Assembly (NCBI GenBank): GCA_030490835.1
Contig: CM059971.1
Location: forward strand, 7,196,938 to 7,260,937
Length of the DNA: 64,000 nt
DNA from: Annona cherimola
Taxonomy: Eukaryota > Streptophyta > Magnoliopsida > Magnoliales > Annonaceae
Direction of reading: 5' to 3'
Shown one piece after another: positions 11,206 through 21,670 of this stretch. The first letter of the stretch is position 1. Every line of letters starts with the position of its first letter. The notes below the pieces were generated by a model. The model had not been told where the DNA came from and ran no database searches. It worked only from the letters and a program-made list of their open reading frames with translations. A program made the translations under genes and the position numbers.

Positions 11206-13765
11206 GGGATATTTCAAAATGGCTACTAGATAATCTTTCCATCAAGCTTGGCAGGAAAAATGCCAACTATCAGTGAAGACAATATTTCACAGGCGGCAAA
11301 ATGCGCACAAAAAGCAAAAGGCTGGGAGCATGACAAAGAAGCATGGGGGCAACCTATCAAAGCCACATGCCAAAGAAAAATGAAGTTCAAGCGGCAAAGG
11401 AAAAATTACAAACAAAGGCCGAAGGGCAAAAGGTAGAAAAAAATGCATCTATATCATCCCGAAGCATGGGGGCAGGCAGTTTCGAAGAAAAAAGACATAT
11501 TACTTTTACGTCATGTTCCATCCTACAACAAACAAAGTTTGGGATTCGGGAGGCAAAGCCACATGAGGAAAGGGTTCCACAGCGCCGCTCGCAAGGCAAA
11601 CTTCCAGACACCCATAGCAACCCTGTAGCATTGAAGGACAAGTGCAGAAAATATGGGGAAGAAATTTGAGCCGGACGGACGAGAAAATCCAAAAAATTTT
11701 GCAAAAAATCTTGAAAGTACGGACAAAATCGTACAAAATCTGAAAAGTATGATTTTGGGACGTCAAGAAGAAGAATTTTACAAGATCCATACCCCGCAAA
11801 GGCAACAAATCATACAGACACATCCTCCAAAAAAAAAAATGAGCCGGCATTCACACGGCTTTACATTCAAAAAATGGGGCATACAAGTATTCAAGATTTA
11901 CAAAAGTACAAGTTGGCCAAAAAGGAAAAAAAAATGAAGAAGTGTCTTCAAGGCGTCCCACCGGCAACCCTAACTCGAGCAAGGACGTCGCCACCCAAAG
12001 CCACACGACGACCGTCAAAGATGATATCAAGAGCCCGAGCATTCCACCCATACACTAAGCTTGTTCCACAAAGAAATGGTGAACAAGGAGAGGCAGGATC
12101 CGCTTGTCACCTGTCAACTGCCACACAATCTATCCCCAAAATACCAAGTGGCGCGGACCCCGTCAGAAAACAAGAAGCGGCCAGTAGACTCTCCCGCCAT
12201 GACAATAACGATCGGATCGCACATCCACTAAGCATGGGGGCGACCATAAAGCTGTCACACAGCTACAAAAGAAGGCAGTTACTCAGTCAAGAATGAGCAA
12301 TTTGAAAAAAAAAAAGAGGAATAGCGGCTCCGGCAATGAGAATGGCCATCGCTGCGAGTGCCGACATCGCCGAAGACCGGCCACACTGAGAAAGCTTCTA
12401 CCACCACATCAATGCCGGCAAAGAAACAAAACAAAAACACAAAATAAAAAAATAAAAAAATAAAAAGGGAAAAATACCTCAAGCTGCCAAGGAGAAGGTA
12501 GCTGCAGCACCCCGATCGAACGGCACCACCGGCACAGCAAATGAAAGGCAGCGGCAGCGTCCCGATTAGCACCGGAGACAAAGCAAAGGGCAACCAGACA
12601 GCAACAAAGCGACCTCAATGGCAACTAGCAGCAGCAACCATAACCTCACCGGCGAACGAAGGATGCGAACCGTAAGATGGCAGCGGTGGTGGCCAGCAAA
12701 CAGGGCGGCAACGCCGGTTATTGACAGCAACCATGATCGGCACCAAGGAAGACAAGCCGAAAACCGGGCAGAAATTCCAACGGCGGTACGGCAACGTGAC
12801 GACGATCGCATAACAGCGGCGCCGACAGCGAATTGGCAGCGGCAGTAGTCGAAAACTCGGAAGACGACTGGAAGCAGAGAAGCCGGTGGGCGTCGGCAGT
12901 GGCCAAGGAGGAGAAGACTACCAGGGCAGCAAACAAACCTCGACGGCCGACGCTAAGGAGGACTAACGGAAGTCGGAGACTTAGAAGACAATAGCACCAA
13001 GCGGCGCAATCCAATCGTCGCCGGAGAAGAGAAACGGTAGCACGACAGCGGTAGCGGCGACCGCACAACAGCAGCAACCGGCAACGACGATGACAGCGAC
13101 CAGAAATAGGTGAGTCTGACAGCAACAACCATGGCCGACACAGCAAATATGCAAGAGGCAACAGCAGCTGCTGCAACAGCTCGACTCGTGCGAAACCTCT
13201 CCGGCACAAGGGAAGACGAACCATCAATGGCGGCTGCACAACCAAAGGCAGCAGCAATCCCGCCGACGATAGGAAAAATTGTGTCCCAAACAGGCATCGC
13301 GGCAGGGGAACAGAAAAACCTTGACAGCAGTAGCAACGACAACGATGACGCCGGCCGTCGTAGGAGAAGGCAACGAATGCCGGCAACGTACCCCGAACGG
13401 CGACAGCAGGCAGCCACGGCGGTGATGGAAAGAAGAGAAACAGCAACCGAAAGAGGGAAACCCCCCATCCGACCTAAAATGGGTTAAAATTGCAAAAAGC
13501 TCCCTGCCATCTCTAGAAATTGCGAAATCATCCGGATTCAAGACTAGTGCAAAACAAGCCGGCAAGTCCACAAAATTTCAAAAAGGACCACTCTCCCAGA
13601 AGAAACTTCATAAGTAGGCAAAAATCACGAAGTGACCCAAAAAAAACAAAAAACAAAAACAAAAAAAAACAAAAAACAAAAAAAAGAGAGAAAAAAAAAG
13701 AGTGTTCAGGTTAATGCAAAACCGGGTGTCCAGTACTTTGCCATTCACCGTCAAGACGCCTCTGG
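11206..13765 (+). other. Non-coding 3' internal region of gag-only element
   Basis: No known domain in any frame. The motif AAGCATGGGGGC occurs at 11339-11350 (one base off at its start), 11461-11472 (likewise) and 12230-12241. From about 12330 to 13480 base composition shifts to GC-rich text dominated by CGGCAG, GGCAAC and GACGAC-like triplets, giving long open frames on both strands (up to 242 residues on the minus strand) that are R/A/S/L-rich and low in complexity. These look like composition artefacts. A-rich tracts lie at 12420-12475 and 13630-13705. Regions like this are typical of LARD-type elements and may carry packaging signals, but nothing here proves it. Confidence 0.6.
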
Positions 13766-13779
13766 CAAAGGGGGGCAAC
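13766..13779 (+). other. Polypurine tract
   Basis: CAAAGGGGGGCAAC directly abuts the TG of the 3' LTR, the standard position of the plus-strand DNA primer in LTR elements. Confidence 0.85.
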
Positions 13780-15004
13780 TGTTGACACCCCACCTTTGGG
13801 CCCAAAAATAGATAAAATGAAAAAGGTCCCAAGCCCAAACAAATTCAAGGCAAAAAGAGGTTCAAGCAAGCTAAGCAGGCTCTTCCAAACTCAGCCCACG
13901 GGAGCGAAGCTCCACCAAGCCTCGAAGCAGGTTTTTCAACAAACCAGATCCGGCCTACACGAGCGAAGCTCCTACAGGCCACCTCAACGGGCTCCACAAG
14001 ACAGCCCACCAAGTCTCAGAAGTAGGCTTCTCTACAACTTCGGGGCCTCTACAACGGCCCACCCCAAAACAAAGGGGTTAGCCAAGCTCTAGCCCACCAA
14101 ATTCTAGCCCACTATGGAAGGAGCCCGCCAAGCTCAAGCATGGACCAAGTCCAACCACTCAAGAGGCCCAAAGCCCATGATCTCAACTCAAGCTCAAGTC
14201 CAACCACTCAAGAGGCCCAAAGCCCATGATCTCAACTCAAGCTCAAGTCCAACCACTCAAGAAGCCCAAGGCTCATGATCCCAACTCAAGTCCAAGCCCA
14301 TGGACCAAGTCCATGACCCCAAATGGCCCAAAAGCCCACTCCTACATCTATAAAAGGAGGAGCCCTCCTCTCATTCAAGACACTTGAGGAGAGGCATCCC
14401 AGAGGGGAGGACGAGAGTCTGCAGCAATGCCCCCGTGTCCCGGCTCTTCCCGCTCTACGCGCTCGACGCCTCTCTCCACGCGCCCCCTTTCCATCTTTCC
14501 CATTCTCTCAAATCTTTTTATTTTCCCCCTTTTACGTCATGTAAACAGCCTCGGGTTGGTAGATTTCTCCATATTTGCTTCAACCCGAAGGCCGGAACCC
14601 GAGCTCTGTATAACTAGTGCCTTATTTCTTTAAACAGGGGCTGATCTCCCTTTAAAGATCAGTGGCGACTCCGTTTTCCTTTTATTTTTGTGTGCGAGTT
14701 TGAGTTAACGCCCCGGCAAGGCGGGCGCACGCGGGTCCACATATCCCAGCATAATACGCTGCCGTTATGCTGCCGGATTTGTGACTTGACCCGTGTACGG
14801 AAAGCCCCGTCTTAGCCGTTATGCTGCCGAACCCGCAAGAAAACACCCATACGCCAACTTTTCTAAAAAATATGAAGCCTAACGCATTTTACCCCATGTG
14901 AATGCAGGAAATCTAAGCCCATGTTGCAGTCCAACACGATCCACACTCTCAAGGCCCGGAAAACCAATTCCGAGCCCATCGTAGCGCTCACGGCGGGTGC
15001 TACA
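13780..15004 (+). repeat. 3' LTR of gag-only element
   Basis: TGTTGACACC to GGTGCTACA, 1225 bp. It has three 49-bp units (starting 14151, 14200 and 14249) where the 5' LTR has four. The TATA box is at 14349-14355. It is followed directly by the CATGG duplication. Confidence 0.92.
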
Positions 15005-15009
15005 CATGG
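15005..15009. repeat. Right target site duplication CATGG
   Basis: Exact copy of 6902-6906, immediately after the terminal CA of the 3' LTR. Confidence 0.93.
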
Positions 15010-16165
15010 TGAATGATTTGAATCAAATCAAAAATCAACAAACTAGTGGGTTTTTGAAAGGTCAAGATACATTTGACTGAAATGATGTTGAGATTTGCAC
15101 CATTTCAAATAAGAAAATAATGCTATGAGATTCAAGCTATAAATGGAAGATCCAAGCCATTAAGGTGATCAAGTGTCTTAAACAACAGTGGGCAAAGTCA
15201 AAAATCAAGGCCAAACCGTAAAACATGCCTTCAGACTGGTATGCACCAGCTGCAGCATAAAAAATTAATACATCTTGAAAAACAGTAAAACTATTATAAA
15301 ATTTTTGTTCAACACAAAAAGGTAGAGTTTTCGTTTTAGCTCTTTTGAGATGAGATATCTATTCTAGACTTAAGAGAATAGATCCCCACATCTAACTTTC
15401 TGATTGAGCTAGGGTCTTGAAAAAAGCCTAGGCAATAAGTTCCCGCAACACTTCTCTTTAGCTTTTACATGAAAAATGTATATTACTTTACACTCCTAGG
15501 ACTAATGTGATTAGTGAAAAATAAAATTGTATTTGTTTTCGTTTGATTATTAGTTTACCCAGACAATCTCTATATTTCGGTACCTAATTGTATACGGTCT
15601 AATAACTATTATTTGGTTAGTAGCGACTCTAACCAATTTGATATGCAAAAATTATATTTTTTGTTATTAAATAATTATCTGCATTATAGATTTTGAATAC
15701 ATTTATTAATTATTAATTACGCCTAATTGATATATATGTTTGTGTTTTACTAACTTTGAATTATATAAATAACTCTAATGGTTGGCATCATTTAAAAAAC
15801 TTAACATCTGTATATCACTTCTTTAACATTGTGTTTACACATTTTCTCTTTATTCACATTTCTAATCTTGAACCCTTCTTCTACACCATTTGCTCTTTAT
15901 TTTACATGAGCCGCATCATGCCAACCTATTGACTTGCATCTCGTATTTAAATATTTTTATAAGTATATTTTATTTAATTTCGTGTCAACATGCATCATGT
16001 TTAATTTCTATACCTGCATCATATCTATTTTCATTGATTCGCACTTTTTTTAATTTCTCATTTCATTTTTGGCCCATAGGTTGGCCAACCGTAGTGTCCA
16101 ATTGTTCATGCGCTACACATCCATGATCATTTGCTGTAGGTTGCAAATAGTGCAAAAAACACATT
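15010..16165. other. AT-rich intergenic DNA
   Basis: No gene, repeat or element end recognised. Short open frames near 15890 are F/I/S-rich and without family resemblance. Confidence 0.5.
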
Positions 16166-16562
16166 TTTTTTAGTTTTTAAAAAAATTTTATATGACTATT
16201 AAATAATTGTATTTAATCTATAAAATAAGTTTTATTATTTTTAGTTGTAAAATTTTCGACTATTATAGAAAACACATGGTTGAAAATGAAAGTTGTTTGA
16301 TTTGCTTTCTAATATTAATGCGAGAATCAATCATCACATCTGCCCCACTTGTTTCACGTCCTGGATCGCTAATTTATGTGGCTGATTTTTTTAATAATTT
16401 CATTTTTACAATATCACTCATATTTTGTTATAATTTAAGCCTGTTTTGCCTTACAATTTTCATCTTTCATGTTTTTTTAGTTTTTTAAAAATTTTTATAT
16501 GACTATTAAATAACTGTATTTAATCTATAAAATAAGTTTATTATTTTTAGTTGGAAAATTGT
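16166..16562. repeat. 92-bp direct repeats flanking a dispersed repeat copy
   Basis: 16166-16257 and 16471-16562 are nearly identical (shared core ATATGACTATTAAATAA, then ATTTAATCTATAAAATAAG). Between them, 16258-16470 is the second copy of the 205-bp repeat found at 6222-6425. At 6222 the repeat lacks the flanking 92-bp units. Confidence 0.75.
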
Positions 16563-18905
16563 CAAATATATCATTAAATTTTCACCTTATTCTTCTTATA
16601 CCCATAGATTCCCAAAATTTCTTATATATCTACAAATTATCTCCAAAAAATCCTCGCATAACTATGTCGTTATTCTTAATTAGCTACATATAAGTTTTTG
16701 AATTTTTTATTTTTTTCAAAATACCAAAATTACCCACTGCATTGGCTTAGATTTTTGCATTCTATTGGAGCACTTCCCCATCTTAGAATTTTTAGCGCAT
16801 TGTCGTTGCTTTAGCATCTTTGCCTTTTATGTTTGGTCTATATTGTTCGGATAAAATTATATGATAGTTTAATGGATGAACAAAGAACTGCATGTGGAGC
16901 TTTGCATTTCACTGTCAGAGCATTATAACATATCATCGTCTTTTCTAATTGCACTTAGAGGACAACCATCACATGACTAATCACAGGCTTAAATCTGACT
17001 TCTTATCCAAGCAATGGCAACAACACCATTCATCGTCTCTAGCGTTGGGTTAAAATCCAAAAGCTATGGCGGCACTAGTCATAATTGAATGGTAAAGCCA
17101 AACCAAACAGCTACAGCCTCGATGATCATCAATTAGAAAATTCGGAAGCAACTTTCTTCTTCATATCTGGCTATTTGCATATGCAGATCCGCTGCCGACA
17201 AGCAAGGATTCACCAATAACTTTAGCAATCCTAATTAAAACACCCTGCATCAGTGTCATCTGCATCGTTAATTTTTATCTCAGTACAGCAACTTGTCTTC
17301 TTTGGTAGCTACACACCAAAACGGTAGGTTCACAACCACATCTCCCATTCAGTTGTCAATAGAGGCAAACCATTGCCCACTCTTCCATTATCTCTAAATT
17401 CTAAATTCATATGAGCAAAAAACTAACAAAAAAGTTAAAAACCTTTGGCATCGATGAGAGTAAATTCACCTTAACGGTTACAAATTTTGATTCTAATTCT
17501 ATGTATACCCATGCTGTTAAGGATTCATTAAAAGAATCATTAACCCCTGTGAAGTGATGAATATGTCATCCTTAATTATGATTTTATAGATAAAATTCAT
17601 ATTATAATGAATATTTAGTAATTCAATATCTATAAAATAATATATTCTTTGAATATGAATCTTTAATTTTAAGCAAAATAGCTTAAAGTTATATTAAGAA
17701 TTGGGCATATTCATTATTTTACAGTGGGGTTAATGGCTTGTTTAATGGATTCCTAACTGCATGAGCATATGGAATTACAATGAAAAAATTCCTAAGTATT
17801 TGAAATATTTTTGAAGGTTTGTGAGTACCATAGAATTATGGATAAAATTCATGAGTATATGTGAAATTTGCCCTTTTGATTGTAAAAAAAGTTAGAAGTT
17901 TTAATACATCCTGGGCACCCTCAAGGACAAAAAATAATAATAATAAAAAGAAAATTACAATAAATATATGAGAGAATCTCTAAATACCTTGCTCGAATTT
18001 TTAGATATAAATTTGTATTCTTTTGAATGTGTATTCAATAAATATAGAATAAATAGGCTTCTTAAATCTTTGTATAATAATCCATGCTTCTGGTACTTAA
18101 ATTTTATGACTATTATGTAAAGCACATTCAAATGTGCACATATGATTAATTTGAGAAGTTTTTAGAAGGGAAATGCATATGATTAATTTGAAAAGTTTTT
18201 AGAAGAGAAATATAGGTCTTTTGATATTTTATGATAACTCAGGTGCAAATTTCCAAATTTTAAAACATAGGTTGTATATGATAAATAAAATAGAAGTAGC
18301 AAAATGCAAACCCTCCCACATGCACCACAATATGGGATGAAAGTCAAACCTTCATATTCTAGTAGTGTGCAAATGACATCCACTTAACGAAATAAATAAA
18401 TGCATAAATTATGTAAATGAGGGGGGTAATTATGCCACTGTTAGAACATTATTGGAGCTATAAATAAGTGTTAATGGTCCATTTGGATCAACAGAAGTTG
18501 AGAGAAAATTTGAGGAGAAAGAAAGTGAAAAAGAATGAGGAATTGATGGGTAGATGAAGTTAACTCCAACCATTAATCATATTCATCTAGATTAGTTATT
18601 ATTTATTATATATTTTTCTGTTAAGTTCAATAAGGATTAAGAGTGGAGATGATTCTGAACCATTGAATTCGAAATATATATTTCATATTTAAAAATGGAA
18701 CTAGTTGTCCTTAAAAATCAGATTTATCAAATCCGAGGTGCGTTCTATAAGTGATAAAATTTTTCAAAGAAAAGTTTTTAGTGTAGAAGTTTTTAAAATA
18801 GGAGAAAATTATATACTATGAGATGAGTAATAATGATGAGTAAAAAAAATAAAGTTAAAATAGAGAGATTAGTTACAATGTTTAGAAAAATAATAGTAAC
18901 TAGAA
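16563..18905. repeat. Intergenic DNA including duplication copy B, left part
   Basis: No gene. From about 17960 to 18730 the text aligns with 46850-47560: a TTTTGATATT landmark near 18218, a leader of the TGAGAGAAAATTTGAGG type near 18497, TATTTATTATATATTTTTC near 18601 and TCTGAACCATTGAATT near 18653. In copy C this text runs straight into DNA homologous to 26134 onward, so 18750-26133 is extra sequence in copy B. Confidence 0.6.
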
Positions 18906-19165
18906 TAACTTAAGGGCATATTATTACAAGTTTAATTTAATATTTTAGGCCATTTGATTAATGAAACTCATATATATATATTTTGATGGCTAAAAATACA
19001 AGAACAAAGGGTAATAACTATAAAATCCAAAAAGAAAAATAACTAAAATGAATTAAGAGCATGCTATTGCAAGTTTAATTGAATATGTTGAGCCATTTAA
19101 TTAATGAAACTTATATATATATTTGATGGCCTAAAATACAAGCAAGAAAGGATAATAACTATGGG
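18906..19165 (+). repeat. Imperfect tandem duplication, about 140 bp
   Basis: 18906-19030 and 19046-19165 share AAGGGCATATTATTACAAG versus AAGAGCATGCTATTGCAAG, then TTTAATTNAATATNTT, an AT dinucleotide run, TTGATGGC and GGNTAATAACTAT. Both copies are in direct orientation. Confidence 0.75.
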
Positions 19166-19591
19166 AAATTTAAAAAAATTTGTGAATAGATGGCAAGAAG
19201 AAAGGTGTAATAATTAATTAGAAAATATTGATTTAATTAATAAATGTGTTGAATAATTTAATGAAATTAAATTATTTAAGGCATACAAATGACTGAAAAA
19301 ATAGTGTAATGGGTAAGATTAAAATTCGGAAGGCCCAAATAGGGAAATGTAATATTTAGCATATTGCATTTTTTTTTTAAAAAAAAGGGTGTGTTTGGCA
19401 ATATACATAAAATGTCAAGTTAAAACTTTTTAATTTAAAATTTTTCACTCTCCACAGCTATCATATTTTGTTGGAAACAATACTTCAAAACAAAGTAAAA
19501 TTAACCAAAGATTAAGTTTTGATGATTAACAACAACTAACTTGAGTATATTTAAAGGACTAATGAGTTTGCCACTTGTTTTAAGGAACTTA

Positions 19592-20422
19592 AGTAGCCAA
19601 GTCGATCCCCAAGTCGACTTGGACTTCGACTTAGAGTGAAGTCGATCCCAAAGTCGACTTAACTATCGACTTGAGAAAGAACCTCAAAGGCAAAACCAAC
19701 GTACAGGTGAAGTCGCATCCCAAGTCGACTCCACATGCGACTTGAGAAGCCAAGTCGCAAACGAAGTCGACCTCGCTATCGACTTCAAACATGGAAAACT
19801 GTCCAGAGTTGAATTTCGGGGAACGAAGCTGCCCAAGTCGCAGGCCAAGTCGACTCCAGGTGCGACTTGGGTGAAGTCGCAGACAAAGTCGACTTCATCC
19901 GCGACTTGAGAAGTTCAGACTTCAAAGATGCAGTTTCAAAGCCTATTCAAGGATTCCCTCACTCAAGATCAAAGCAAAGCTTCAAGATCAAGATCAAATC
20001 AAGTCTATCAAGTTTTAAAGACCAACTGAGTCAAATGCAAAGCAAGGCGCATGATTCGAAACTCAGGCTCTCCTAAGAATCATCAAGGAAACAAGCCAAG
20101 CAAGATAGAGGAAGATCAAATGAAGAACAAAGCGTATTTTGCAAAGACCAAGTCAAGTCGCAACCCAAGTCGACTCCATGATCGACTTGAGTTGAAGTCG
20201 GAAGCCAAAGTCGACTCAAGACTCAGACTTGGAACCTGACAAGGTGAAGTCGCACCCGAAGTCGACTTCATCTGCGACTTGGGTCAAGTTGATGCCCAAG
20301 TCGACCCTGACTGAAACTTGAAGCTGCGACGGAAAAGCGAAGTCGCACCTGAAGTCGACTCCATCTGCGACTTGGGCGAAGTCGCATCCGAAGTCGACTC
20401 CACATGCGACTTGGGTCGCAAC
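19592..20422 (+). repeat. AAGTCG/CGACTT hairpin-unit array in solo LTR 1
   Basis: About twelve units of 35-45 bp, mostly in adjacent pairs, near 19600, 19640, 19710, 19750, 19836, 19872, 20156, 20196, 20246, 20285, 20340 and 20380. A typical unit reads AAGTCGCA, then CCAAGTCGACTCCA, then TGCGACTT: the outer words are inverted repeats and the centre holds the palindrome GTCGAC. Each unit can fold into a hairpin. Translated frames here are repeat artefacts. Confidence 0.85.
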
Positions 20423-20497
20423 GGTCGGAATTTATTCGAACGTTGGCGCAATAAATGCGCGCCACCTACCCTCTAACGTTCGGATTCCCTCCACGAT

Positions 20498-20504
20498 TAT
20501 AAAA
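20498..20504 (+). promoter_or_regulatory. TATA box of solo LTR 1
   Basis: TATAAAA followed by GAGA, after the hairpin array. The homologous motif in solo LTR 2 is at 51265-51271. Confidence 0.6.
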
Positions 20505-21205
20505 GAGATTGAATGTGAACGAGGGAAGTAGATGAAAATCATTAAGAGTGCATAACTACCATCTACAAGAGCTTTAAAGAGATCAAGCCAACTAAAGAGG
20601 AAGAACTTTGCTTCAAACTGCAAGAGCTCAACTACTGATCATACAAAGCCATTTCAACAAGTTCTTCTCTGCGCCAAACTGCTTCTACACATCTGTAAAG
20701 TGTAGTTTTACTATTCTTTCTGTTGTATGTGTTAAACTTGATTTAGTTTGAGGAACTAAGATCAAGTATAAGCAAAGTAGTGTGTGATTGGAGTGTGACT
20801 CATCACCTACTTGTGCTGTGTTTTGTTGATGCCACCTAGAGCTGGAATCTAGAAGAGAGCAGTGGCTCTAATTGTATTAAGAGAATAAAATAGTGGAACC
20901 CAAGTCACAAGGAGTGTGAGCTTGGAAGAGTGGAGTAGGGAGGTTGCCCGAACCACTATAAAAATCCTGTGTGCTTGATCTATACTTCTGCTATTTACAT
21001 TGCTTTCCATTTCGTTTCTCAATTAAGGGGACTGGATTAATCCGGGGATAAGCTTCTGTTTAAGATATATTTTTTAAATACCCAATTCACCCCTCCCCTC
21101 TTGGGTTTTTCCATCAACTCGGGACCAACAATTTTTAATTATTTTTTTACCTTTTCCTATACAACCATTCTACTTTTCAATCATTTCTACGAAACTATCC
21201 ATACA

Positions 21206-21431
21206 ACGTCCGGAACACCTACGCCAAAGGGGCTTCCCCACTTTCTCTCATCATTCCAGAGAGAGAGAGAGAGAGAGGAGGGGAGAGTGCAAGTCAGAGA
21301 AAGAGAGAGGATGGGAGAGGAGAGAACGGGAGAGAATAGAGGAACCCAAACACACCCAAAGTGTCCACACATGCATATGCACGTCCGGAACACCCACGCC
21401 AAAGGGGCTTCCCCACTTTCTCTCGTCATTC

Positions 21432-21463
<32 letters not shown>

Positions 21464-21670
21464 GGGACAGGAGAGAACGGGAGAGAATAGAGGAACCCAA
21501 ACACACCCAAAGTGTCCACACATGCATATGCACGTCCGGAACACCCACGCCAAAGAGGCTTCCCCACTTTCTCTCGTCATTCTAGAGAGAGAGAGAGAGA
21601 GAGAAGGAGAGAGTGCGAGACAGAAAAAGAGAGAGGAGGGGAGAGGAGAGAACAGGAGAGAATAGAGGAA
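21206..21670 (+). repeat. GA-rich minisatellite
   Basis: Two full units and a partial one start at 21206, 21381 and 21532 with ACGTCCGGAACACC, continue through GGGGCTTCCCCACTTTCTCT and an (AG)n run, then AATAGAGGAACCCAAACACA and CACATGCATATGCAC. Spacings are 175 and 151 bp and vary with the AG run. Arg-Glu-rich and Ser-Leu-rich open frames on both strands are products of the AG/CT runs, not genes. Confidence 0.85.

Larger units (their letters stand above)
6907..15004 (+). mobile_element. Non-autonomous gag-only LTR retrotransposon (TR-GAG/LARD type)
   Basis: A complete element of about 8.1 kb: 5' LTR 6907-8179, primer binding site 8183-8200, leader with two tandem arrays, a gag frame 9508-11205, a 2.5-kb region without recognised coding, polypurine tract 13766-13779 and 3' LTR 13780-15004, flanked by CATGG duplications. 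No protease, reverse transcriptase, RNase H or integrase motif was found between the gag frame and the 3' LTR in any frame, so mobilisation would need enzymes from another element. The primer site resembles the one I recall for the Ogre/Tat gypsy lineage, which is a clue to the helper but not proof. The two LTRs differ by only scattered substitutions and three indels, so the insertion looks comparatively recent. Confidence 0.9.
19469..21130 (+). mobile_element. Solo LTR 1 (copia-like), nested in MITE
   Basis: It begins TGTTGGAAACAAT and ends CTCGGGACCAACA, giving 6-bp terminal inverted repeats TGTTGG/CCAACA. It is homologous over its length to 50132-52064. The flanks are ATTT on both sides (19465-19468 and 21131-21134), so the duplication is 4-5 bp. 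The 3' end has a CACCCCTCCCCTCTTGGG segment which, from memory, is common just before the primer site in long copia LTRs (SIRE/Maximus or Tork type). No internal coding region is attached, as expected after LTR-LTR recombination. A TATA box is at 20498-20504. The unusual feature is an array of AAGTCG palindromic units (see separate entry). Confidence 0.8.
19387..21205 (+). mobile_element. Tourist-like MITE arm, split by a solo LTR
   Basis: 19387-19468 begins GGGTGTGTTTGG and matches the left arm of the complete MITE at 56497-56789. The match resumes at 21131-21205 after the solo LTR and ends at CCATACAAC. The right half of the MITE is absent and a GA-rich minisatellite follows at once. A mirror-image copy of the same arm lies at 25980-26133. 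Confidence 0.75.

Noticed and set aside
12718..13571. Long minus-strand frames (242, 171 and 115 codons) in the gag-only element
   Set aside because: They lie opposite other open frames in GC-rich triplet-like text. Composition explains them and no domain is seen.
19867..20623. Short frames over the AAGTCG array
   Set aside because: They are repeat translations. The tempting reading of the array as a CRISPR was rejected because units are adjacent inverted pairs with variable spacing, in plant LTRs, with no unique spacers or cas genes.
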